A stretch of DNA of 64,000 nucleotides from Enterobacter cancerogenus (GTDB lineage Bacteria; Pseudomonadota; Gammaproteobacteria; Enterobacterales; Enterobacteriaceae). Below, one piece after another: positions 47,201-53,644 of the stretch. The position numbers and the translations under genes are program-made. The stretch spans positions 1 through 64,000 of the forward strand of contig JRUP01000022.1 in assembly GCA_000773965.1 (NCBI GenBank), read 5' to 3'. The notes under the pieces are model-generated. The model ran no database searches, had not been told where the DNA came from, and saw only the letters and a list, made by a program, of their open reading frames with translations. Each line of letters starts with the position of its first letter. Position 1 is the stretch's first letter.

Positions 47201-47894
47201 GGTGACCACGAAGTACAATCCGGCGCGCACCTGGACAGCAGAAAACTCGGTAGGTATTGGCGGCGCTTACATGTGCGTCTATGGCATGGAAGGGCCGGGC
47301 GGTTATCAGTTTGTCGGGCGCACCATGCAGATGTGGAACCGCGATCGACAAACCCCGGCCTTCACACAGCCGTGGCTGCTGCGCTTCTTCGATCAAATCC
47401 GTTTTTATCCGGTCAGCGCCGAGGAATTGCTCAGCATTCGCGAGCGTTTCCCGTGGGGTGACTATCCGCTGCGGAGCGAAGAGGGCGAATTCCGCCTTGC
47501 AGATTATCAGGCGATGCTGGTGGAGCAGGCGGGGGAAATCGACGCCTTCCAGCAGCAACGTCAGCAGGCTTTTGACAGTGAGCTGGCGCGCTGGCGAGCA
47601 GAAGGGCAATTCACCTTCGACAGTCAGCTGCAGGAACAGAGTAGTGAAGAGATTACGGTGCCTGCAGGGTGTAGCCCGGTAGAGAGCCAGGTGGCGGGCA
47701 GCGTGTGGCAATGGTTGGTTGACGAAGGCAGTGAGATTGAAGCGGGTGCCACGGTAGGCATACTCGAATCCATGAAGATGGAAATCCCGATCGTGGCGCC
47801 AGTCAGTGGAAAAATCCATTGTTTCTATCGCCAGGCCGGGCAGCAAGTGCAGGCGGGTCAGTTACTTATGGTGATCGATCCTTCAGTGGCATAA
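44295..47894 (+). CDS. Biotin-dependent guanidine carboxylase (urea carboxylase family)
   Basis: 1199 aa. Domains in order: biotin carboxylase (about 1-450: LIANRGAIAVRIIRTLQ, ATP-grasp STAGGGGIGMQR, FLEVNTRLQVEHGVTE), carboxyltransferase halves of the KipA/KipI (AHS2 then AHS1) type (about 460-1040), and a C-terminal biotinyl domain with biotin Lys1161 in LESMKMEIP. The enzyme carboxylates guanidine or urea with ATP and bicarbonate. The guanidine-I riboswitch, DUF1989 partners and lack of urea transport genes favour guanidine. There is no allophanate hydrolase domain, and no such gene follows. Confidence 0.9.
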   Translation: MIDRVLIANRGAIAVRIIRTLQAMNIRAIAVYAEADRHARHVRLADEAWSLGEGQVRDTYLNQQKILEIAAQSGAQAVHPGYGFLSENPEFVTRCEAAGVQFLGPSAGQMAAFGLKHRARALAQENQVPLLPGSGLLTSLDEAQVMAEKIGYPVMLKSTAGGGGIGMQRCDDAEQLNAAFTRVKRLAGNNFADDGVFLEKFIARARHIEVQIFGDGAGNVIALGERDCSAQRRNQKVLEETPAPGLSAAVRAELQATAVRLARAVNYRSAGTVEYVYDDASQQFWFLEVNTRLQVEHGVTEMVYGVDLVRWMVELAQQTLPPLQTLSTEAQGHAIQVRLYAEDPAKQFQPSAGLLSHVQFPTESENATLRVDSSVETGMEVSPFYDPMLAKVIVHAANREVALHSMAQALDATELYGIETNLLWLRHLCSLPEVQQGRIITATLGGVQWQPPTLDILSGGTLTTVQDAPGRVGYWHVGVPPSGPFDSRAFQLGNRLLNNDAQAAGLEITLRGPTLRFNQACSFVLTGAPIAAQLDQQPLTMHQIVTAQVGQTLTLGDVSEGCRSYLLLAGGLNTPRYLGSRSTFTLGKFGGHAGRALRAGDVLHLADSQVLATADLPAELVPELNGEWQLRVIYGPHGAPTFFTDEDIEAFFAAEWQVHYNSSRTGIRLIGPKPTWARSDGGEAGMHPSNIHDNAYAFGTVDFTGDMPVILGPDGPSLGGFVCPATVIEADLWKLGQLKAGDRVRFLPIDLSSADQLAQAEREAIIKLQSVPLTVNAALPLIDPLLHHQAAENGRPSLSVRAAGDRFLLVEYGDLMLDIALRFRVHALMQQLEAHPLPGQLELTPGIRSLQVHYDAQHCVRSELLAQILHIDHALGDLSDAAVPSRTVWLPLSWDDAACREAITRYSQSVRPNAPWCPSNIEFIRRINGLASIDEVKEIVFSAAYLVMGLGDVYLGAPVATPLDPRHRLVTTKYNPARTWTAENSVGIGGAYMCVYGMEGPGGYQFVGRTMQMWNRDRQTPAFTQPWLLRFFDQIRFYPVSAEELLSIRERFPWGDYPLRSEEGEFRLADYQAMLVEQAGEIDAFQQQRQQAFDSELARWRAEGQFTFDSQLQEQSSEEITVPAGCSPVESQVAGSVWQWLVDEGSEIEAGATVGILESMKMEIPIVAPVSGKIHCFYRQAGQQVQAGQLLMVIDPSVA

Positions 47895-48143
47895 GTAAGA
47901 ATAAAAAATAATCAGTAATCAGGCAGCAAAGCCGGGGATCTGACCCATAATTAGTAACCCGGCTGATTGTTGCATTGCTATGACATCTTTTCGCAGTGTG
48001 CAACAGGCTGTGTCCCGTAACGGTTTAATACAAAATTGAAAAGACCGCTGCGGGATACAGCCTGACTTGGCCGGGTTTCAGCGCCTGGTGGCGCTTACCT
48101 CTCTACTTTCACGTGCTTCATAGTGAGTTTTAAGGAGTTCTCT
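47895..48143. other. Gene-free stretch after the carboxylase
   Basis: No credible ORF. It contains a weak stem AGCCGGG/CCCGGCT around 47930-47965 with a 21-nt loop, and the large imperfect inverted repeat listed separately. A toxin gene expected beside nadS is not found here. Confidence 0.5.
48005..48063. repeat. 20-bp imperfect inverted repeat upstream of nadS-like gene
   Basis: AGGCTGTGTCCCGTAACGGT (48005-48024) and ACCGCTGCGGGATACAGCCT (48044-48063) match as inverted repeats at 17 of 20 positions, around a 19-nt AT-rich centre. It could be a transposon-end relic, a regulatory RNA hairpin or an operator. Confidence 0.6.
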
Positions 48144-48440
48144 ATGGAAATAAAAGATCCAATGGTCGAGTTATTGAGTAGCCTTGAGCAGATTGTTTTG
48201 ACACGTGATGCACAGCCTTCCGTATCAGAAATTACACTCAACGCAGTATCCGTTCCCGAGCCACAGCGTTTACGCGAAATGACCGGCATGCAGGTGGATG
48301 AATTCGCCCGCGTGATGGGGGTGAGCGTTTCATCTGTAAAAAGTTGGGAGGCGCAACGCACGCGCCCATCCGCTACGGCACGTAAACTGATGAAACTGCT
48401 GCAAGCGAATCCCTACCTGGGGCGGCAGTTACTCGAGTAA
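48144..48440 (+). CDS. NadS-family helix-turn-helix protein (orphan antitoxin-like)
   Basis: 98 aa from the ATG at 48144 (AAGGAGTT upstream). The HTH region reads LREMTGMQVDEFARVMGVSVSSVKSWEAQRTRPSATARKL, residues about 45-83, typical of HigA/NadS antitoxins that pair with RelE-type toxins. No toxin ORF exists immediately upstream or downstream; a terminator follows. It may be a remnant of a toxin-antitoxin pair or a stand-alone regulator. Confidence 0.8.
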   Translation: MEIKDPMVELLSSLEQIVLTRDAQPSVSEITLNAVSVPEPQRLREMTGMQVDEFARVMGVSVSSVKSWEAQRTRPSATARKLMKLLQANPYLGRQLLE

Positions 48441-48460
48441 GAAGACTATCGGTTCTCTGA

Positions 48461-48485
48461 CCCGCCTGCACGGCGGGTTTTTTTT
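48461..48485 (+). terminator. Terminator after the nadS-like gene
   Basis: CCCGCC, TGCAC, GGCGGG (48461-48477) followed by eight T. It lies between two convergent genes. Confidence 0.9.
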
Positions 48486-49077
48486 AGCTTAATCCGCCGT
48501 ATTTTGCCGCCTGTTTCACAAACCAACTCTCTGGCACGCTGTGCGGTGGCTGCGCCAGCTGATCAATGCCTTGCTGAATGATCTGCTCTGCCTGCTGCCA
48601 CAATTGCGGATCGCCCTGATTCAACAACTGAATCTGGATCTGTTTTTCAATCAGGTAGATACGTGCAAAGTCGGGATCGAAATGCACAATGGCGCGGGTG
48701 TTGTCGATGATATCGGCCAGCTTGATGGTTTGCGCATCGGGACAGGCTTCGGCGGTATGGCGGAAGTGCGCCAGTTTGCGGGCGGTGCGGTTTTTCGCCT
48801 CGGGCTGCGCGCTGTCAGTTAGCATATCGACCAGCTGCGCGACGCGCTGTCCAAAATGGCTCTCAATGTCCTGTAACGTGCTTGGGGTATCTTCTACGGT
48901 GTCATGCAGCCAGGCGGCGGCAATCATCTGTTCATCATCGGTGACGCTGCGCACCAGTTCGGCCACCGCAGCAGGGTGCACGATGTAAGGCTCATCGGTG
49001 TATTTGCGACGCTGACCCGCAGCAGCATGTGCCTGCGTGGCATAACGGCGCGCTTGCTCTTCCAGTGAATCACGCAT
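48484..49077 (-). CDS. HD-domain protein, Mesh1-like (possible (p)ppGpp hydrolase)
   Basis: 197 aa from the ATG at 49077 (GGAG 8 nt upstream); the longer start at 49140 would overlap the divergent ohrR start. The HD motif is clear: H34 in YIVHPAAVAE, H58-D59 in AAWLHDTVEDT, and the later IKLADIIDNTR. The layout (RKYTDEPYIVHP, LHDTVEDTPSTLQDIESHFG, VDMLTD) is that of the SpoT hydrolase domain and of Mesh1 proteins, without a synthetase domain. A hydrolytic role on alarmones or another nucleotide is likely but not proven. Confidence 0.82.
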   Translation of the reverse strand: MRDSLEEQARRYATQAHAAAGQRRKYTDEPYIVHPAAVAELVRSVTDDEQMIAAAWLHDTVEDTPSTLQDIESHFGQRVAQLVDMLTDSAQPEAKNRTARKLAHFRHTAEACPDAQTIKLADIIDNTRAIVHFDPDFARIYLIEKQIQIQLLNQGDPQLWQQAEQIIQQGIDQLAQPPHSVPESWFVKQAAKYGGLS

Positions 49078-49113
49078 CTTTAACACTCCGGAATAAAGTT
49101 GCTTGCAATTATC

Positions 49114-49123
49114 TAGCGCGCTA
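49114..49123. promoter_or_regulatory. Palindrome TAGCGCGCTA before ohrR, candidate OhrR box
   Basis: Perfect 10-bp palindrome inside an AT-rich stretch 16 bp upstream of the ohrR start. A similar core (TAGTGCGCGATTA) occurs upstream of ohr. Confidence 0.5.
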
Positions 49124-49138
49124 TCTATATTGAATCGC

Positions 49139-49603
49139 ATGAACAGTAATCAAGATGACAAAAAAGTGCAGCAGACGCCACTCCAGGTTGATCAACACCT
49201 CTGCTTCGCGCTCTATTCGGCGAATCTCGCGATGCACAAAGTCTATCGCCAGCTGCTGGCTGAGCTGGAGATTACCTATCCGCAATACCTGGTGATGCTG
49301 GTGCTGTGGAATCAGGATGATGTGACCGTATCGGAGATTGGCGAGCAGTTGTTCCTTGATTCAGCCACCCTGACGCCGTTGTTAAAGCGCTTAGAAGCCG
49401 CTGGTTTGTTACGCCGTCAGCGTTCGCGTCGCGATGAGCGCCAGGTGGTGGTGACCCTGACAGATGAAGGTCGTGCGCTGCGTGAACGAGCACAAAGCAT
49501 TCCCGAGGCGGTACGCTGTGCCACCGCCTGTGACGATGACACCTTGATTGCTTTGAAAAATCAGCTGGACGATTTGCGCACCAATCTTAACCGCGCCAAA
49601 TAA
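49139..49603 (+). CDS. ohrR: Organic hydroperoxide regulator OhrR (MarR family)
   Basis: 154 aa from the ATG at 49139. The reactive Cys is C22 in LQVDQHLCFALYSANLA, the OhrR signature, followed by the winged HTH (VSEIGEQLFLDSATLTPLLKRLEAAGLLRRQRSRRDERQ region, residues about 65-100). Oxidation of the Cys by organic hydroperoxides releases DNA and induces ohr, which follows about 100 bp downstream. Divergent from the HD gene. Confidence 0.93.
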   Translation: MNSNQDDKKVQQTPLQVDQHLCFALYSANLAMHKVYRQLLAELEITYPQYLVMLVLWNQDDVTVSEIGEQLFLDSATLTPLLKRLEAAGLLRRQRSRRDERQVVVTLTDEGRALRERAQSIPEAVRCATACDDDTLIALKNQLDDLRTNLNRAK

Positions 49604-49664
49604 AGCATTTTGGATGTCGCTAACGCGGCATCCTGGATATCAACGTCAAAACTGCGCATAGATA

Positions 49665-49681
49665 TATAGTGCGCGATTATA
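49665..49681. promoter_or_regulatory. Candidate OhrR box upstream of ohr
   Basis: TATAGTGCGCGATTATA (49665-49681), an imperfect AT-flanked palindrome with a GCGC centre, 20 bp before the ohr start. It shares its core with the site before ohrR. Confidence 0.5.
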
Positions 49682-49701
49682 TCGTGAATAGTGAGGTTAT
49701 C

Positions 49702-50130
49702 ATGTCTTTAGATAAAGTTGTTTATACCGCAAAAGCCAAAGCCACCGGCGGCCGTGATGGTCGTGCCACTTCGTCTGACAACGTACTGGATGTGAAACTG
49801 GGTGTGCCAAAAGAGATGGGCGGCGCAGGCGGCGAAGTCACTAACCCAGAGCAGCTGTTCGCCGCGGGTTACTCAGCGTGCTTCCTCGGTGCGATGAAAT
49901 TTGTGGCCGGTCGCGACAAAATCACCATGCCAAAAGATGCGTGGATTGAAGGCGAAGTCGGTATCGGCCCAATTCCAACCGGTTTTGGTATCGAAGCTAA
50001 ACTGAATATCCACCTGCCAGAGATGGATGCAGCCGAAGCGCAGAAACTGGTGGATGCGGCACACATTGTTTGCCCATACTCTAACGCCACGCGCGGCAAC
50101 ATTGATGTGACTCTGAATATCATCAACTAA
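49702..50130 (+). CDS. ohr: Organic hydroperoxide resistance protein Ohr
   Basis: 142 aa from the ATG at 49702 (GAGG upstream); the earlier in-frame start at 49669 overlaps the candidate operator. It is a thiol peroxidase that reduces organic hydroperoxides with lipoylated proteins as donors. Catalytic Cys60 is in GYSACFLGAM and Cys124 in VCPYSNATRGN. Family start LDKVVYTAKAKATGGRDGRA. Confidence 0.95.
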   Translation: MSLDKVVYTAKAKATGGRDGRATSSDNVLDVKLGVPKEMGGAGGEVTNPEQLFAAGYSACFLGAMKFVAGRDKITMPKDAWIEGEVGIGPIPTGFGIEAKLNIHLPEMDAAEAQKLVDAAHIVCPYSNATRGNIDVTLNIIN

Positions 50131-50151
50131 GGTCGCTGCCAGTCCAATGAG

Positions 50152-50173
50152 AGGCTCCATCAGGGGCCTTTTA
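50152..50173 (+). terminator. ohr terminator
   Basis: AGGCTCC (50152-50158), ATCA, GGGGCCT (50163-50169) with one G-U pair, then a short T run. Confidence 0.7.
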
Positions 50174-50388
50174 TCATTTTATGGGGTCAGATCAATTATT
50201 GTCTGGTCTTACCATTGGTTAAATGTTCTACTGCTGCGCTGCATGCGCCTTCATTGCCGTTCCGGTTCAGATTCGTCCCGTTCCTGCTCGTTGCTTGCGC
50301 TTTTCTCGCTCACGGACGAACTCTATTGACTTTAAATAGTCACATTTAAGGTTGGTTTATTGACACCGGGTCAGGAATGAATAAGTAA

Positions 50389-52080
50389 ATGAATTATATC
50401 AAAACGTTAACGCAGCAAAAGCTGTCGCTGTTGCTTGCGCTCTATCTCGGCATCTTGTTGAATTTGCCAATTTTTTATCGCCGATTTGACGGCTTCCTAA
50501 CGAAATTCACCCTCTCTAACTGGCTTTCTGCGGTCGCAGAAGTGACCGCTGCAGTGCTGCTGACGTTTTTCCTGATGCGTCTGCTATCGCTGGGCGGTAA
50601 GTGGGTTTATCGCATCCTTGCCACGTTAACCGTGGTGATTTCCGTGGCTGCCGCCTATTACATGGCTTTCTTTAATGTGGTGATCGGCTACGGCATCGTG
50701 GCCTCAGTGATGACCACTGATGTCGATCTCTCTAAAGAAGTGGTCGGCATGCGCTTTGTGCTGTGGATGGTGCTGGTCAGCGCGCTGCCGCTGCTGCTGA
50801 TTTGGCGTAATAACCTTAGCCAGACCTTGATTGAGCAATTGAAAACGCCGGGCCAGCGTCTGAAGCCTGCGCTGATCATGCTGTTGAGCGTAGCGCTGGT
50901 GTGGTTGCCGATTCGCTACTTCGACAAACTGCAAAAAGTGAATGAAGAGATCACCAATATCGACCTGCCAAGTTACGGCGGGGTGGTGGCGCACTCGTAT
51001 TTGCCTTCTAACTGGATTGCGGCGCTAGGTCTGTTTGCCTGGACCAAAGTCGATGAAGAGATGGATGGTGCGGAGTTGCTCGATCCAGCGAAGAAGTTTA
51101 CTTACGTGGCACCGCCAGGCATTGATGATACCTATGTGGTGTTTGTGATTGGCGAGACCACGCGCTGGGACCACATGGGTTTGCTGGGCTATGACCGCGA
51201 TACCACGCCGAAGCTTTCTAAAGAGAAAAACCTGGTGGCGTTCCGCGGTGAGTCTTGCGATACCGCCACTAAGCTGTCGTTGCGTTGTATGTTTGTGCGC
51301 GAGGGCGGCACCATGGATAACCCTGGCCGCACGCTGAAAGAGCAGAACGTTTTTGCGGTGATGAAGGAGCTGGGCTTTACCTCTGAGCTGTTCGCCATGC
51401 AGAGTGAAGTGTGGTTCTACGATAACGCCGATGTGAATAATTTCTCGTTCCGTGAGCAGATTGGTTCTGAGAAGCGTAATCAGGGTAAAGCGGTGGATGA
51501 CATGCTGCTGGTGCCGGAACTCCAAGCCTCGCTGCAACGTTTCCCGAAAGGTAAGCATCTGGTGGTGTTGCACACTAAGGGGTCGCACTATCTGTATTCA
51601 CAGCGCTATCCGCGCAGCTTCGCCCGTTATCAGCCGGAATGTATGGGCGTGGATGAGACCTGTAGTAAAGCGCAGTTGATCAATGCTTATGACAACTCGA
51701 TTCTTTACGTCGATACCATGCTGGATAGCGTGCTGGATCAGCTGCGTGATAAGAAGGCGATTGTGTTTTATGCCGCCGATCATGGTGAGTCGATCAGCGA
51801 TAATATGCACTTACACGGTACGCCGCGTGAGATGGCGCCACCGGAGCAGTTCCGCGTGCCGATGATGGTTTGGGCCTCTGATAAATATCTTGAAGATCCC
51901 ACCAACCGCAGTAACTTCGAGCGTTTACAGGCGCAGCAGCGCGTGGGGAAAACCCATCGTCATGTTGAGTTGTTCGATACCATTTTAGGCTGCTTGGGCT
52001 ACAGTTCGCCGGATGGCGGGATTAAAGCGGCGAATAACTGGTGTCAGGCACCAGCGGCGACACCTGCTAAAGCGTTGTAA
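50389..52080 (+). CDS. eptB: Kdo2-lipid A phosphoethanolamine transferase EptB
   Basis: 563 aa. The N-terminal five transmembrane helices (residues about 10-180) are followed by a periplasmic sulfatase-fold domain. The catalytic Thr294 lies in ESCDTATKLSLRCMF; metal ligands include FVIGETTR and AADHGES, with HLHGTPREMAPPEQFRVPMM after. It adds phosphoethanolamine to the outer Kdo of LPS. The sequence follows E. coli EptB throughout (SVMTTDVDLSKEVVG, SYGGVVAHSYLPSNW). The ATG at 50389 lies directly after a three-codon upstream ORF. In E. coli MgrR sRNA acts here; not tested. Confidence 0.95.
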   Translation: MNYIKTLTQQKLSLLLALYLGILLNLPIFYRRFDGFLTKFTLSNWLSAVAEVTAAVLLTFFLMRLLSLGGKWVYRILATLTVVISVAAAYYMAFFNVVIGYGIVASVMTTDVDLSKEVVGMRFVLWMVLVSALPLLLIWRNNLSQTLIEQLKTPGQRLKPALIMLLSVALVWLPIRYFDKLQKVNEEITNIDLPSYGGVVAHSYLPSNWIAALGLFAWTKVDEEMDGAELLDPAKKFTYVAPPGIDDTYVVFVIGETTRWDHMGLLGYDRDTTPKLSKEKNLVAFRGESCDTATKLSLRCMFVREGGTMDNPGRTLKEQNVFAVMKELGFTSELFAMQSEVWFYDNADVNNFSFREQIGSEKRNQGKAVDDMLLVPELQASLQRFPKGKHLVVLHTKGSHYLYSQRYPRSFARYQPECMGVDETCSKAQLINAYDNSILYVDTMLDSVLDQLRDKKAIVFYAADHGESISDNMHLHGTPREMAPPEQFRVPMMVWASDKYLEDPTNRSNFERLQAQQRVGKTHRHVELFDTILGCLGYSSPDGGIKAANNWCQAPAATPAKAL

Positions 52081-52166
52081 GGGTTTTCTGGAAGGTGTTG
52101 AGCGGCAGGGCTTTTTGCGGCGCTGTTTGCTTTCCAGGCGATCGGGCGGATTTTACGGAAAAGGGA

Positions 52167-52195
52167 TTGACGCTCCCAAGGGGGAGCAGTAATAT
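52167..52195 (+). promoter_or_regulatory. Promoter of tRNA-Pro
   Basis: TTGACG (52167-52172), 17 bp, TAATAT (52190-52195), then the GC-rich discriminator TCGCCCCC typical of stringent stable-RNA promoters. The spacer contains the inverted repeat GCTCCC-N4-GGGAGC (52172-52187). Confidence 0.8.
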
Positions 52196-52205
52196 TCGCC
52201 CCCAT

Positions 52206-52282
52206 CGGCGAGTAGCGCAGCTTGGTAGCGCAACTGGTTTGGGACCAGTGGGTCGGAGGTTCGAATCCTCTCTCGCCGACCA
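52206..52282 (+). tRNA. proM: tRNA-Pro (anticodon TGG)
   Basis: 77 nt including an encoded CCA. Acceptor stem CGGCGAG (52206-52212) with CTCGCCG, D arm AGCGCAGCTTGGTAGCGCA, anticodon stem-loop ACTGG-TTTGGGA-CCAGT giving TGG, and T arm GGAGGTTCGAATCCTC. The UGG tRNA reads all proline codons with modification. It has its own promoter and terminator. Confidence 0.98.
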
Positions 52283-52292
52283 TATTTGAAGA

Positions 52293-52320
52293 AACCTGCT
52301 TGAAAAAGCAGGTTTTTTTT
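52293..52320 (+). terminator. tRNA-Pro terminator
   Basis: AACCTGCTT (52293-52301), GAAA, AAGCAGGTT (52306-52314), then a run of T to 52320. Confidence 0.92.
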
Positions 52321-52340
52321 CGTCTGTCGATCGCGGAGTC

Positions 52341-52458
52341 GGTGCAGCCAGGAGTGAATACGGGGCCGCTGCGTAAAGTCGCTGTCTCGTCCCTGATCGC
52401 TCGACACACGCCATCCCTGGCGTGTAACGCTTTACTCCGCGGCCCCGCATTCCCTCCT
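52341..52458 (-). repeat. Structured repeat core, tandem copy 1 of 3
   Basis: 118-bp core. Outer arms AGGAGTGAATACGGGGCCGC (52350-52369) and GCGGCCCCGCATTCCCTCCT (52439-52458) pair at 18 of 20 positions. Inside, GTAAAG/CTTTAC extends the stem and ACACGCCA-TCCC-TGGCGTGT forms a second hairpin, so the RNA would be branched. The spacer to copy 2 (52459-52559) is AT-richer and diverged. I assign the minus strand because it shares sequence with the element at 53024-53122. Confidence 0.85.
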
Positions 52459-52559
52459 TTGTTTAATTCTGTGCGTGATTTTGGAAGTGAACATTTGGCT
52501 TTGTGTTTGTTGCCAGGGGCGGAGTTGTTAAGTTTGTGCGGGGTTTTAAAAGCGGAGCT

Positions 52560-52677
52560 GGTGCAGCCAGGAGTGAATACGGGGCCGCTGCGTAAAGTCG
52601 CTGTCTCGTCCCTGATCGCTCGACACACGCCATCCATGGCGTGTAACGCTTTACTCCGCGGCCCCGCATTCCCTCCT
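52560..52677 (-). repeat. Structured repeat core, tandem copy 2 of 3
   Basis: Identical to copy 1 over 118 bp except one base in the inner hairpin loop (CATCCATGG instead of CATCCCTGG). It starts exactly 219 bp after copy 1. The following spacer has the same length as spacer 1 but many substitutions. Confidence 0.85.
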
Positions 52678-52778
52678 TCGTTTGATTATGAGCAGGCTTT
52701 GAGAAGCTGGCATTCGGCTCTGTGCGTGTGTCCAGAGGTTAAACTGTTGCTTTTGTGCGGGGTTTCAAAAGCGGAATC

Positions 52779-52896
52779 GGTGCAGTCAGGAGTGAATACG
52801 GGGCCGCTGCGTAAAGTCGCTGTCTCGTCCCTGATCGCTCGACACACGCCATCCCTGGCGTGTAACGCTTTACTCCGCGGCCCCGCATTCCCTCCT
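52779..52896 (-). repeat. Structured repeat core, tandem copy 3 of 3
   Basis: Identical to copy 1 except GCAGTCAGG for GCAGCCAGG near its start. It begins exactly 219 bp after copy 2. Sequence after it (CGTTTGATTCTGTGCGCGCTTTAGG) still resembles the other spacers for about 50 bp, then the similarity ends near 52950. Confidence 0.85.
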
Positions 52897-53023
52897 TCGT
52901 TTGATTCTGTGCGCGCTTTAGGAAGCGAACATTCGGCTTTGTGCGTGCTGTCATAAAGAAAACATGCTGTTGTTTAGATGCGTGCTGTTTTTCAAAACAG
53001 CGGCATCATTGCTGATGAGCGAT

Positions 53024-53122
53024 GGGAAGGCGGCTCGGGGAGCAAAGCGTTCGCCGCAGGGATGCGGCGACCGAGGCTACAGGGATGTATTTACGCCGTC
53101 TTTGCGATCGAGCCGCCTTCCC
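53024..53122 (+). repeat. Related structured element, single divergent copy
   Basis: Outer arms GGGAAGGCGGCTCG (53024-53037) and CGAGCCGCCTTCCC (53109-53122) are perfectly complementary. Inside lie GCAAAG/CTTTGC and a hairpin CGCCGCA-GGGA-TGCGGCG (53052-53069), then CAGGGATGTATTTACG. Read on the plus strand it shares GGAGYAAAGCGTT, the GGGA-loop hairpin, CGAG and CAGGGAYG, in the same order, with the minus strand of the three tandem copies. The arms differ in sequence but keep pairing. Confidence 0.8.
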
Positions 53123-53644
53123 TGAGCTTCTCTGAGAACTCAAAGCCATAAAGCCTATTCATCACCTTTCGGTATCTGGCATATCTTCAAAGCGCATAAC
53201 CTCAAAAAAATCCGGCAACCCTAACCTATCAATTCAGCCCTTCTAACTTATAAATCGTCACTACCCGCCATTATTCCCACTTTACCGACTCAACCCCACA
53301 CGCAATCAACCCTGCACGCTTAATTCGCGACACATTCTTCTTATGACCGATTATTGCTTTTTGCTGATTTCTTATGCCATTACCCCAGCATATTTCGCTG
53401 CCTGAACGTCATAACGCACGGCGAATCGTTCAGTTATTCGACGTTTACCAATAACTTTTGTGTGTTTTTTAGCGGTGATAATCACTGTCATTTGACTGTA
53501 TAGCCAGATAATCACGCGGCATTGCGCGCTTTATCACCTTTTTAAATTTTGGCTCAGCGCAATAACCCTGTTTTTTATCGTTGCTTGCACTTACTCACAC
53601 TCTGTGTAAATAACCCCACCTTGTATTGACGTTCTTTGCAACTG
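53123..53644. other. Gene-free AT-rich stretch upstream of the dppA promoter
   Basis: No supported gene. C/T-rich and poor in G between about 53160 and 53340. The minus-strand ORF that crosses into the dppA leader is not supported. It may contain distal regulatory sites for dppA. Confidence 0.5.

Noticed and set aside
44295..47894. Urea carboxylase for urea use
   Set aside because: A guanidine-I riboswitch and DUF1989 partners head the operon, and no urea permease or allophanate hydrolase is linked, so guanidine is the better substrate call.
47895..48143. Toxin gene partner of the NadS-like protein
   Set aside because: No ORF of adequate length or toxin-like content on either strand.
52222..52956. 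A 244-codon plus-strand ORF that runs through the tRNA and all three 219-bp repeats
   Set aside because: The repeat length is divisible by three, so an open frame repeats itself. The minus strand is also open over much of it, the start lies inside the tRNA, and the base pattern follows RNA-like pairing, not codons.
52322..52956. CRISPR array
   Set aside because: The repeats are about 118 bp with 101-bp alignable spacers; CRISPR repeats are far shorter with unrelated spacers, and no cas genes are present.
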